NCBI GenBank assembly: GCA_025455945.1
Contig: JALOLN010000065.1
Span: forward strand, 1 to 10,124
DNA from: Actinomycetes bacterium
GTDB lineage: Bacteria > Actinomycetota > Actinomycetes > Prado026
Length of the DNA stretch: 10,124 nucleotides
Direction of reading: 5' to 3'
Both the position numbers and the translations under genes were made by a program. The notes beneath the pieces were generated by a model that worked only from the letters and a program-made list of their open reading frames with translations, ran no database searches and was not told where the DNA came from. This document shows, piece by piece, positions 1-5,807 of this stretch (positions are counted from its first letter, which is position 1; the number at the start of each line of letters is the position of its first letter).

Positions 1-41
1 GCACCATGGTCTGCACTGCGGGCCCGAGCTGGCAAGGGGTC
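1..41. other. Non-coding edge beyond the rsmI stop codon
   Basis: These 41 bases lie downstream of the rsmI stop at the window edge. I see an 8-base palindrome (ACCATGGT, positions 3-10) but no hairpin with a T-run, so no terminator can be called. Whatever follows rsmI lies outside the window. Confidence 0.4.
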
Positions 42-902
42 CTACGTCCCGAGATGACGGGCCGCCACGACGGCGTCGTAGACCGCCCGCCGGGGCACGC
101 CGGCCGCGGCGGCCACGCCGACGATGGCCGCCTTGCGTGCCTCCCCGGCCGCCTCCCGCTCCGCCACCCGAGCCGCCAGCGCGGCGGGGTCCGCCGGGGC
201 GTCAGCGGACCGGGTGGTGCGGCCGGCCACGACGACCGTGACCTCCCCGCGCACTCCCTCGGCAGCCCACCGGGCCAGCTCCTCGAGCGGGCCGCGCCGG
301 ACCTCCTCGTAGGTCTTGGTCAGCTCCCGGCAGACCGCGGCCGGCCGATCCGGCCCGAGCACGTCAGCCATGGCCGCCAGGGTCCGCGCCAGCCGGTGCG
401 GCGCCTCGAAGAACACCAGCGTGCGCGGGTCGTCGGCCACGGCCCGCAGCCGGGCACTGCGCTCACCGGCTCGTCGGGGCAGGAACCCCTCGAACGCGAA
501 CCGGTCGGTCGGCAGCCCCGACACCGCCACGGCAGTGAGGACGGCGCTCGGCCCGGGCACCGCCGTGACGCGGACCCCCGCGTCCACCGCGGCGCGCACC
601 AGGCGGTAGCCGGGGTCGGAGACGGCCGGCATACCGGCGTCCGTGAGCAGCAGCACCCGGGAGCCTGCGCGCAGGGCGGCGAGCAGCTCGGGGGTGCGGG
701 CCGCCTCGTTGTGCTCGTGGTAGCTGACGACGCGCCCCGACGGCGTGACGCCCAGGGCGGCGGTGAGCCGCCGTAGCCGGCGGGTGTCCTCGGCCGCGAC
801 GACGTCGGCGACAGCGAGCTCGTCGGCGAGCCGCGGCGGGGCGTCGCCGAGGTGGCCGATCGGCGTGCCAGCCAGGACGAGGAGACCGCTCACCCGCGCC
901 AT
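42..902 (-). CDS. rsmI: 16S rRNA (cytidine-1402-2'-O)-methyltransferase RsmI
   Basis: The 286-residue product is the SAM-dependent methyltransferase that, in this family, 2'-O-methylates C1402 of 16S rRNA in the small-subunit decoding centre. Its length is normal for the family. Visible signatures in order are: N-terminal LAGTPIGHLGD (10-20), AEDTRR (37-42), TDAGMPAVSDPG (87-98, the family SDAGTP-x-x-SDPG loop), VPGPSA (115-120), SGLPTDRF (128-135), FEAPHR (165-170), CRELTKTYEE (191-200) and GEVTVVVAG (219-227). A basic Ala-rich C-terminal helical domain follows (about 245-280, with RKAAIVGVAAAAGVPRR). The ATG at 902 is chosen. A GTG three codons later (893) has a GAGG about 9 bases upstream and is a credible alternative. 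Met91 replaces the usual Thr of SDAGTP. The gene diverges from pmt across 40 bp, an arrangement I recall from M. tuberculosis Rv1003/Rv1002c. Confidence 0.95.
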   Translation of the reverse strand: MARVSGLLVLAGTPIGHLGDAPPRLADELAVADVVAAEDTRRLRRLTAALGVTPSGRVVSYHEHNEAARTPELLAALRAGSRVLLLTDAGMPAVSDPGYRLVRAAVDAGVRVTAVPGPSAVLTAVAVSGLPTDRFAFEGFLPRRAGERSARLRAVADDPRTLVFFEAPHRLARTLAAMADVLGPDRPAAVCRELTKTYEEVRRGPLEELARWAAEGVRGEVTVVVAGRTTRSADAPADPAALAARVAEREAAGEARKAAIVGVAAAAGVPRRAVYDAVVAARHLGT

Positions 903-908
903 CCTCGC

Positions 909-914
909 AGGATC
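909..914 (-). promoter_or_regulatory. Possible -10 box for rsmI
   Basis: Read on the minus strand this is GATCCT. It has the key A and final T of a TANNNT -10 element and ends six bases before the rsmI ATG, which would put transcription start at the initiation codon. The first base is not T and there is no clear -35, so support is weak. Confidence 0.25.
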
Positions 915-930
915 CGGGGACCGGCCCGCC

Positions 931-936
931 TACCAT
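931..936 (+). promoter_or_regulatory. Candidate -10 box giving a leaderless pmt mRNA
   Basis: TACCAT fits the actinobacterial TANNNT -10 pattern. It is followed by exactly six bases before the GTG at 943, so transcription would start at or next to the first base of the start codon. No Shine-Dalgarno sequence precedes that GTG, which fits leaderless translation. No recognisable -35 is seen around 907-913. Confidence 0.5.
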
Positions 937-942
937 GTCCCG

Positions 943-2553
943 GTGACGACGACGGCGGACGCGGCCGCCCCGACCACACGGCCGGTCGACCCCGACGCCG
1001 GGTCCGATGACCTCCCCGTGCCCCGTCCGCCGTTGCGCGACCGCCTCGTCCCGCCCCTGCCCGACGACGGCTGGTGGGGCTGGCTCGGTCCACTGGCGGT
1101 CGCCGCGCTGGCCGCCGTCCTGCGGCTGGTCAACCTCGGCTTCCCGCACGTCTTCTCGTGGGACGAGACGTACTACGCCAAGGACGCGCTCGGGCTGCTG
1201 CAGGGCGGGTTCGAGCAGGAGACGGTGCCGCAGGCGGACCAGCTGATCCTCGACGGCCGGACCGACGTCTTCACCGGCAACGCCTCCTACGTCGTCCACC
1301 CGCCCGTGGGCAAGTGGGTCATCGCGGCCGGGCAGTGGCTCGTCGGCCCGGAGCCGCTCGGCTGGCGGCTGCCCGTCGCCCTCCTCGGCACGCTGACCGT
1401 GCTCATGGTCGCGCGGATCGGCCGCCGGCTGTTCCGCTCCACGCTGCTGGGCTGCCTGGCCGGGCTGCTGCTCGCCCTCGACGGGCTGTCGCTGGTCGTG
1501 AGCCGCACGGCACTGCTCGACGGCATCCTCGCCTTCTTCGTGGTCGCGGCCTTCGGCGCGCTGCTCGTCGACCGCGACCGGGCGCGCCGCCGGCTCGCCG
1601 ACTGGGCCGAGAGCCACGGCCCGCCCCTGCCGGGCGACCCCGGACCGCGGCTCGGCCTGCGGCCCTGGCGGGTGGCGGCGGGCGTCGCCCTTGGCCTGGC
1701 CTGCGGGACGAAGTGGAGCGGGCTGTGGTTCGTCGCCGTGTTCGGCGTCCTGACGGTGCTGTGGGACGCCGGGGCGCGGCACGCCTGCGGGGTCCGACAG
1801 CCGCTGCTCGCCACCGCGCGCCGCGACGCCGTTCCGGCGTTCCTGTCCACGGTCGTCGTCGCGGTCGGCGTCTACCTGGCGTCGTGGTCGGCCTGGCTGG
1901 TGACCTACCCCTCCCAGTCGCGCACCTGGACGCTGACGCCGGGCGGCCCCGGCTTTCTGCCCGAGCGGCTGCGCGCCCTCATCGGCTACCACCAGCAGCA
2001 GTGGGGCTTCCACACCAACCTCGAGTCGGCGCACGCGTACGCCGCGGAGCCGGCCGGCTGGATCCTCATGCTTCGGCCGACCGCGTTCTTCACCGAGACC
2101 GTCGAGCGCGGTGAGGACGGCTGCCTCGCCGACAGCTGCACCCGGGAGATCACGGCCCTTGGCACCCCGGTGCTGTGGTGGGCCGCCGCGGCCGCCCTGC
2201 TGTGGCTGCTGTGGCGCTGGCTCGGCGGCCGCGACTGGCGCGCCGGCGCGGTGTTGGCGGGGGTGGCCGCCGGCTGGCTGCCCTGGGTGCTGCTCTACCG
2301 GGACCGCACGGTCTTCACGACGTACGCGACCGCGTTCGCGCCGTTCCTCGTCCTCGGCCTGGCCATGGCCCTCGGCCGGGTGCTCGGCCCGCCCGACGGC
2401 TCGCCGCGGCGCCGGGCGTGGGGTGCCGCCGCGGTCGGCGCCTTCGTCCTCGTCGTCCTTGCCAACGCCGCCTGGCTGTGGCCGGTCTGGGTCGCCGACC
2501 AGCTGCCCTACGACGACTGGCTGCGCCGGATGTGGTTCCGCGGCTGGATCTGA
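943..2553 (+). CDS. pmt: Dolichyl-/polyprenyl-phosphate-mannose protein mannosyltransferase (PMT, GT39 family)
   Basis: The 536-residue polytopic membrane protein should transfer mannose from a polyprenyl-phosphate-mannose donor to Ser/Thr of proteins as they are secreted; this is known for the family, not shown here. The N-terminal 42 residues are Pro/Asp-rich and probably cytoplasmic. The first TM is at about 47-66. The first outer loop carries FSWDETYYAKDA (71-82) with the PMT acidic pair Asp74-Glu75 (Asp is the family catalytic residue), then HPPVGKW (119-125). Further TMs lie at about 143-160, 168-186, 193-210, 245-275, 299-320, 408-427, 435-452, 462-482 and 495-516. SRTALLDG (187-194) and GTKWSG (255-260) are family motifs, and YDDWLRRMWFRGWI closes the protein. 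Cys394 and Cys399 form a close pair in an exported loop. An in-frame ATG at 745 would add 66 low-complexity residues antisense to rsmI. I reject it for the GTG at 943, because the proximal protein (TTTADAAAP...) and the -10 box agree. Confidence 0.92.
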   Translation: MTTTADAAAPTTRPVDPDAGSDDLPVPRPPLRDRLVPPLPDDGWWGWLGPLAVAALAAVLRLVNLGFPHVFSWDETYYAKDALGLLQGGFEQETVPQADQLILDGRTDVFTGNASYVVHPPVGKWVIAAGQWLVGPEPLGWRLPVALLGTLTVLMVARIGRRLFRSTLLGCLAGLLLALDGLSLVVSRTALLDGILAFFVVAAFGALLVDRDRARRRLADWAESHGPPLPGDPGPRLGLRPWRVAAGVALGLACGTKWSGLWFVAVFGVLTVLWDAGARHACGVRQPLLATARRDAVPAFLSTVVVAVGVYLASWSAWLVTYPSQSRTWTLTPGGPGFLPERLRALIGYHQQQWGFHTNLESAHAYAAEPAGWILMLRPTAFFTETVERGEDGCLADSCTREITALGTPVLWWAAAAALLWLLWRWLGGRDWRAGAVLAGVAAGWLPWVLLYRDRTVFTTYATAFAPFLVLGLAMALGRVLGPPDGSPRRRAWGAAAVGAFVLVVLANAAWLWPVWVADQLPYDDWLRRMWFRGWI

Positions 2554-2572
2554 GCCGGCGGTCCGATGAGAC

Positions 2573-2578
2573 GGGAGG
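2573..2578 (+). promoter_or_regulatory. Ribosome binding site of the tag-like gene
   Basis: GGGAGG ends 10 bases before the GTG at 2589. It decides the start, because the reading frame is open far upstream into pmt. A second GTG at 2582 is closer but out of frame. Confidence 0.6.
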
Positions 2579-2588
2579 CTGGTGCGCG

Positions 2589-3188
2589 GTGAACGCGACC
2601 GTCGTCGGTGCCGACGGCCTGGCCCGCCCCGCCTGGGCGGCCGTGGACCCGCTGCTGCGCGACTACTACGACACCGAGTGGGGGCTGCCGGTGCGGGACG
2701 AGCGCGGCCTGTTCGAGCGGCTCAGCCTCGAGGCGTTCCAGGCCGGCCTGTCGTGGGTGACGATCCTGCGCAAGCGCCCGGCGTTCCGCGCCGCCTTCGC
2801 CGGCTTCGACCCGGACGCCGTCGCCGCCTACACCGATGCCGACGTCGAGCGGCTGATGGCCGACCCCGGCATCGTGCGCAACAGGGCGAAGATCCGCGCG
2901 ACGGTCACCAACGCCCGGGCCACCGTCGGGCTGCGGGCGGACGGCGGCCTGGCCGCCCTGGTCTGGTCCTTCCGCCCGGCGACGACTCCCGCGCCACGCA
3001 CCCAGGACGAGGTCCCGACCCGCTCGCCGGAGTCGGTCGCGCTGTCGAAGGAGCTGCGCGCCCGGGGGTTCACCTTCGTCGGGCCGACGACGGTGTTCGC
3101 CCTGATGGAGGCCGTGGGGATCGTGGACACCCACCTCGTCGGCAGCCACCGACGCGGGACGTCGGGAGTCTGGCCGGTCTCTGGCTGA
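2589..3188 (+). CDS. tag: DNA-3-methyladenine glycosylase I family protein, zinc ligands largely missing
   Basis: The 199-residue product is a helix-hairpin-helix-type base-excision glycosylase of the Tag family, which in E. coli (187 residues) removes 3-methyladenine from DNA. Family signatures are YYDTEWGLP (26-34), LEAFQAGLSWVTIL (47-60), where Glu48 corresponds to the E. coli Glu38 that recognises the base, DPGIVRNRAKI (about 95-105), LVWSF, and the C-terminal GFTFVGPTTVFALMEAVGIV block. In E. coli, Cys4, His17, His175 and Cys179 bind zinc and tie the two ends together. By alignment these are Pro14, Tyr27, His182 and Ser186 here, so three of four are lost. It starts 35 bp after pmt on the same strand and is probably co-transcribed, although the two functions are unrelated. 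Family assignment is secure; exact substrate activity is not. Confidence 0.93.
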   Translation: MNATVVGADGLARPAWAAVDPLLRDYYDTEWGLPVRDERGLFERLSLEAFQAGLSWVTILRKRPAFRAAFAGFDPDAVAAYTDADVERLMADPGIVRNRAKIRATVTNARATVGLRADGGLAALVWSFRPATTPAPRTQDEVPTRSPESVALSKELRARGFTFVGPTTVFALMEAVGIVDTHLVGSHRRGTSGVWPVSG

Positions 3189-3189
3189 G

Positions 3190-3262
3190 TGGAGCTGAGG
3201 GGACTCGAACCCCTGACCCCCTCGATGCGAACGAGGTGCGCTACCAGCTGCGCTACAGCCCC
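3190..3262 (-). tRNA. tRNA-Ala, anticodon CGC
   Basis: A complete 73-nt cloverleaf reads on the minus strand. The acceptor stem GGGGCTG pairs with CAGCTCC and includes the G3:U70 wobble pair, the identity element for alanyl-tRNA synthetase. The D stem is GCGC/GCGC, the anticodon stem CCTCG/CGAGG with loop TTCGCAT (anticodon CGC, reading GCG), and the T arm AGGGG-TTCGAGT-CCCCT. The discriminator is A73. CCA is not encoded; the next bases are CTC. The gene lies on the same strand as glpR, 61 bp downstream of it, and its 3' end is one base from the stop of the convergent tag-like gene. Confidence 0.97.
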
Positions 3263-3275
3263 TGGTGGAGAGGCG

Positions 3276-3281
3276 AGGATA
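3276..3281 (-). promoter_or_regulatory. Candidate -10 box for tRNA-Ala
   Basis: On the minus strand this reads TATCCT, a good TANNNT match, 13 bases before the first base of the tRNA. It predicts a 5' leader of about six bases for RNase P to remove. About 18 bases further upstream only a weak TTCCGG-like -35 is visible. It suggests that the tRNA is transcribed independently of glpR. Confidence 0.45.
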
Positions 3282-3323
3282 GCAAGCCGGCCCGGCCGCC
3301 CGGAAACGGCGGGACGGTCCGGC

Positions 3324-4202
3324 TCAGTCGTTGACCGCGCGCCGACGCTCGACGAGCAGCTCGCCGGTGACGATGCTGTCGGGGTCGCGGACGGCGGCGG
3401 CCTCGGCCGGGACGACCGGCTGCTCGTCCTCGGTGAGGTGGCCCGAGGTCCAGGACCCCGGCTGGGTGAGGTCGATGACCCGCACCGACCGGGGCGCCTT
3501 CGGAGCCGTGACGTACGTCGGCAGGGGCACCGGCACCGGCTCCCACACGCGCTCGGCGACGGCGTCGTACAGCGGCTCCGACTCCAGCGCGGGCCGCACC
3601 GGCTCGGCGGCGGGGACGGCGATGTCGACGGCCACGTCGGCGGCCACCGCGACCGCCAGGTCGGCGCGGGGGGCGGCGCCGACCGACTGCCGGTACCGGC
3701 TGGCCACCGCGGCGTCCCGCCGGCGCCGGGCGGCCGCCGCCCTGGCCCGGCGCTCCTGCAGCTCCCGACTGGTCCGCCGCCGGGCCGCGACCCGCGCGCG
3801 GGCCACGAACGCGCCGAGCAGCACGGCCGGCAGCACCGCCGCCCACCACGGTGCGACGCCGACGACGACGAGGACGCCGACGAGCAGCAGCACGCCGGCG
3901 AGCACGAGCAGGCTGCGCCGGCGGCGGGCGGCCGGGTCGGCCGGCCGGCCGGGGGAGGCGGAGGCGGAGGCGGCGGAGGCGGCGACGCCGTCGGGTCGCG
4001 CCGCGGCGGGGGGGCTGTGCCGGTGGCGCAGCACCTCGCGCCGGTCGCCGGTCGCCGACCGGCGCGACAGGGTGCGCATGGCGCCCTGGAAGCGGTCCAC
4101 GGACCGGCTCTCGCTGACCTCGTCGTGGCGCCGAAGCCACATCGGGACGAGGACGACGGCCCACAGGCCGACGATCACCGCATAGATGAGGCCGCTGCTC
4201 AC
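3324..4202 (-). CDS. Actinobacterial three-TM membrane protein of the GlpR/SepX (Rv0996-like) type
   Basis: The 292-residue protein has an N-terminal TM at residues 4-22 ending in PMWLRRHDE. A juxtamembrane stretch follows (SVDRFQGAMRTLSRR, 34-48), then a Pro/Ala/Ser linker (about 63-93), an RRRR flank and two close TMs (about 97-116 and 118-135). A long basic Ala/Arg helix lies at about 136-170. An acidic, Pro-rich C-terminal tail contains WEPVPVPLPTYVTAPKAPR (220-238) and a following VIDLTQPGSW (242-251). This layout, and the position after galU-moeA-rimJ, match the membrane protein that in Corynebacterium is GlpR (receptor for the gephyrin-like Glp) and in Streptomyces SepX. Both act in division or septation according to published work recalled from memory. 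Start is GTG 4202, with no Shine-Dalgarno but a TAGCGT box eight bases upstream. The family call rests on context, topology and the tail motif, not a search. Confidence 0.75.
   Translation of the reverse strand: MSSGLIYAVIVGLWAVVLVPMWLRRHDEVSESRSVDRFQGAMRTLSRRSATGDRREVLRHRHSPPAAARPDGVAASAASASASPGRPADPAARRRRSLLVLAGVLLLVGVLVVVGVAPWWAAVLPAVLLGAFVARARVAARRRTSRELQERRARAAAARRRRDAAVASRYRQSVGAAPRADLAVAVAADVAVDIAVPAAEPVRPALESEPLYDAVAERVWEPVPVPLPTYVTAPKAPRSVRVIDLTQPGSWTSGHLTEDEQPVVPAEAAAVRDPDSIVTGELLVERRRAVND
3954..3983. repeat. GGAGGC hexanucleotide microsatellite inside glpR
   Basis: The plus strand reads GGAGGC three times in tandem, then GGC, a fourth GGAGGC and GGC. It encodes the Ala/Ser-alternating part of the GlpR-like linker just before the second TM. 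Slippage by whole hexamers would keep the frame and change linker length by two residues. The G-rich strand is the template strand of the gene. Confidence 0.6.
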
Positions 4203-4210
4203 GGAAGGGA

Positions 4211-4216
4211 ACGCTA
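4211..4216 (-). promoter_or_regulatory. Candidate -10 box upstream of the GlpR-like gene
   Basis: On the minus strand this reads TAGCGT, matching TANNNT, and it ends eight bases before the GTG start at 4202. There is no purine-rich ribosome site in between (the spacer is TCCCTTCC), so a leaderless transcript is possible. It would let the membrane protein be expressed separately from the galU-to-rimJ operon. Confidence 0.4.
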
Positions 4217-4240
4217 TGCGCCAGGCGGGGTCTGCTCACG

Positions 4241-4254
4241 CACCGTCGTCGGTG
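4241..4254 (-). terminator. Short hairpin after rimJ, possible weak terminator
   Basis: CACCG-ACGA-CGGTG forms a perfect 5-bp stem with a 4-base loop, beginning 13 bases beyond the rimJ stop. No T-run follows, so it is not a classical intrinsic terminator. It could be a partial terminator between rimJ and the GlpR-like gene or a chance hairpin in GC-rich DNA. Confidence 0.2.
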
Positions 4255-4267
4255 TGTCGCGCGGCGG

Positions 4268-4855
4268 TCAGCCGCCCGGTCGGCCGGCGGCGGCCCGCCA
4301 TCGGGCGAGCAGGCCCCCCGGCACCTCCTCGGCCGTGAGCGCGAAGGACAGGTGGTCGCGCCAGCCGTGGTCGATGTGCAGGTAGCGCAGCCGCATCCCC
4401 TCGGGCCGGAAGCCGAGCTTCTCGACGACGCGGAGGGACGCCGCGTTCTCCGGCCGGATGTTGATCTCGATGCGGTGCAGGCCGACGGCGAAGCAGTGGT
4501 CGGTGGCGAGGGCCACGGCCGTGGGCACGATCCCCCGACCGGCGACCGAACGGTCGACCCAGTAGCCGATGTGCGCCGAGCGGAGCGACCCCCAGGAGAT
4601 CCCGCCCACCGTCACCTGGCCGACCAGCCGCTCCCCGTAGGTGAGCACGAACGGCATCAGCCGGCCGGCCCGGGCGTCGGTGTTCAGCGCCCGCACCATG
4701 GCCCCGAACGTCACGGGGACGCCGGTCAGCGAGTCCGGCGACGTCGCGTCCCACGGGCGCAGCCAGTCGGCGTTGCGGGCCCGGACGTCGCGCCAGGCCC
4801 GGCGGTCGGTCTGCCGGATCGGACGCAGGCCCACCGGGCCCTCGGCCAGCGTCAC
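4268..4855 (-). CDS. rimJ: GNAT acetyltransferase, RimJ/RimL type
   Basis: The 195-residue GNAT-fold protein is related to the enzymes that acetylate N-terminal residues of ribosomal proteins. The real substrate is unknown here. It begins with GLRPIRQTDRRAW (9-21, first GNAT strand and helix), followed by RLMPFVLTYGERLVGQVTVGG (strands, 65-85) and HIGYWVDRSVAGRGIVPTA (95-113). The AGRGI loop there binds the acetyl-CoA pyrophosphate. LHRIEINIRPENAASLRVVEKLGFRPEG (126-153) and the RYLHIDHGWRDH motif (157-168) follow; the latter is typical of RimJ. The chosen GTG at 4855 lies 14 bp after the mogA stop. A CTG at 4873 overlaps that stop as CTGA and would add six residues (LNRPWP), with a G-run just upstream, so the start is uncertain. 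The same gene sits between moeA and the GlpR-like gene in related actinobacteria. Confidence 0.88.
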   Translation of the reverse strand: MTLAEGPVGLRPIRQTDRRAWRDVRARNADWLRPWDATSPDSLTGVPVTFGAMVRALNTDARAGRLMPFVLTYGERLVGQVTVGGISWGSLRSAHIGYWVDRSVAGRGIVPTAVALATDHCFAVGLHRIEINIRPENAASLRVVEKLGFRPEGMRLRYLHIDHGWRDHLSFALTAEEVPGGLLARWRAAAGRPGG

Positions 4856-4869
4856 CGGCCACGGGCGGT

Positions 4870-5340
4870 TCAGTGGTCGCCCCCGCCCACCTGGGCGACG
4901 GCGTGCTCGAGGACCGGGCCCAGCACGGCCAGACCGTCGCGCACCCCACCCGGCGACCCCGGCAGGTTGACGACGAGGGTCCGCCCGGCCACCCCCGCCG
5001 TCCCGCGGGAGAGCACCGCCGTGGGCACCCCGTGCGCGACCCCGTGGGCACGGACCGCCTCGGCGATCCCCGGCACCTCGCGGTCGACGACGGCCCGGGT
5101 CGCCTCGGGAGTGCGGTCCGCCGGCGTCAGTCCGGTGCCCCCCGTGGTCACGACGAGGTCGAACCCCTCGGCGACCGCGGCACGCAGCGCGGCCTCGACC
5201 GGCGCGCCGTCGGCGACGACGACCGGCCCGTCGACCTCGAAGCCGAGCCCGGCCAGGGCCTGCGCCGCGACCGGGCCCGACCGGTCCTCGTACGTCCCCG
5301 CAGCCGCACGGGTCGACGCGGTCACCACCCGGGCCCTCAC
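4870..5340 (-). CDS. mogA: Molybdopterin adenylyltransferase family (MogA/MoaB)
   Basis: The 156-residue protein belongs to the MogA/MoaB family, which activates molybdopterin by adenylation using Mg-ATP ahead of molybdate insertion by MoeA. Signatures are GTYEDRSGP (15-23), VVTTGGTGLTPADRTPEA (63-80, molybdopterin-binding GGTG and the acidic/Thr-Pro-Glu segment), REVPGIAEAVR (87-97), LSRGTAGVAG (110-119) and NLPGSPGGVRDGL (125-137), with a GGGDH C-terminus common in actinobacterial MogA. Start is the GTG at 5340, which overlaps the moaC stop as GTGA. The open frame upstream to 5580 is low-complexity sequence antiparallel to no homologous domain and is rejected as coding. Whether it works as MogA or as a MoaB-like paralogue cannot be told from sequence alone. 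Confidence 0.92.
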   Translation of the reverse strand: MRARVVTASTRAAAGTYEDRSGPVAAQALAGLGFEVDGPVVVADGAPVEAALRAAVAEGFDLVVTTGGTGLTPADRTPEATRAVVDREVPGIAEAVRAHGVAHGVPTAVLSRGTAGVAGRTLVVNLPGSPGGVRDGLAVLGPVLEHAVAQVGGGDH

Positions 5341-5807
5341 CGCGACCAGCGCCCCGACGACCCGCCGGTCTTCTCCTCGACGCGGACGTCGGTGATGACC
5401 GCCGCCGGGTCGACCGCCTTGACCATGTCGACCAGCGCCAGCCCGGCCACCGCGACGCAGGTGAGGGCCTCCATCTCCACACCGGTGCGGTCCGCGGTGC
5501 GGACGGCGGCCCGCACCGCCACGTGGTCGTCTCGGACCTCGAGGTCGACGGTGACCCCGTGGATGGCGATCGGGTGGCACAGGGGCACGAGGTCGGGGGT
5601 CCGCTTGGCCGCCTGGATCCCGGCGATCCGCGCGACCGCGAGCGCGTCGCCCTTCGGCACGCCGCCGCCGCGCAGCAGGGCGACCACCTCGGCCGAGACG
5701 AGCACCCGCCCGGTCGCGGTCGCCGTCCGCACGGTGACGTCCTTGCCGGACACGTCGACCATCCGGGCGGCACCGGCCGCGTCGAGGTGGGTGAGGCCCT
5801 CGCTCAC
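5337..5807 (-). CDS. moaC: Cyclic pyranopterin monophosphate synthase MoaC
   Basis: The 156-residue enzyme converts the MoaA product (3',8-cyclo-7,8-dihydro-GTP) to cyclic pyranopterin monophosphate, an early step of molybdenum cofactor synthesis, and is a cytoplasmic hexamer in known structures. Visible family features are MVDVSGKDVTVRTA (16-29), PKGDALAVARIAGIQAAKRT (51-70, Lys52 matching the catalytic Lys51 of E. coli), PLCHPI (75-80, His78), TGVEMEAL (108-115) and DMVKAVD (127-133, Asp127 and Lys130 matching E. coli Asp128 and Lys131). It ends in EEKTGGSSGRW. All active-site positions I can place are intact. The GTG start at 5807 overlaps the moeA stop as GTGA, and its own stop overlaps mogA the same way. 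No moaA is in the window, so the first step must be encoded elsewhere. Confidence 0.96.
   Translation of the reverse strand: MSEGLTHLDAAGAARMVDVSGKDVTVRTATATGRVLVSAEVVALLRGGGVPKGDALAVARIAGIQAAKRTPDLVPLCHPIAIHGVTVDLEVRDDHVAVRAAVRTADRTGVEMEALTCVAVAGLALVDMVKAVDPAAVITDVRVEEKTGGSSGRWSR

Noticed and set aside
745..942. N-terminal extension of pmt from an upstream ATG
   Set aside because: The 66 residues are low-complexity, overlap rsmI in antisense and have no similarity to PMT N-termini; the GTG at 943 with a -10 box six bases before it fits better.
463..2034. A 523-codon open frame on the minus strand, antisense to rsmI's upstream part and pmt
   Set aside because: It is rich in Arg, Gly, Pro and Gln with no domain, and lies antisense to the clearly conserved PMT. 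It is an effect of high GC on stop-codon frequency.
3263..3323. GC-rich inverted repeat (CCGCC/GGCGG at 3296-3312) between the GlpR-like gene and tRNA-Ala as a terminator
   Set aside because: The stem is only 5 bp with a 7-base loop, no T-run follows, and such matches are expected by chance at this GC content.
3189..3334. Short plus-strand protein reading with GAEGTRTPDPLDANEVRYQLRY-like sequence
   Set aside because: This is the typical false translation of a tRNA gene read from the opposite strand; the tRNA-Ala fold explains it.
3840..3900. GACGAC-type repeats as a possible regulatory or CRISPR-like array
   Set aside because: They are codon-level Val/Gly/Leu repetition of the GlpR-like TM segments without regular spacing or spacers.
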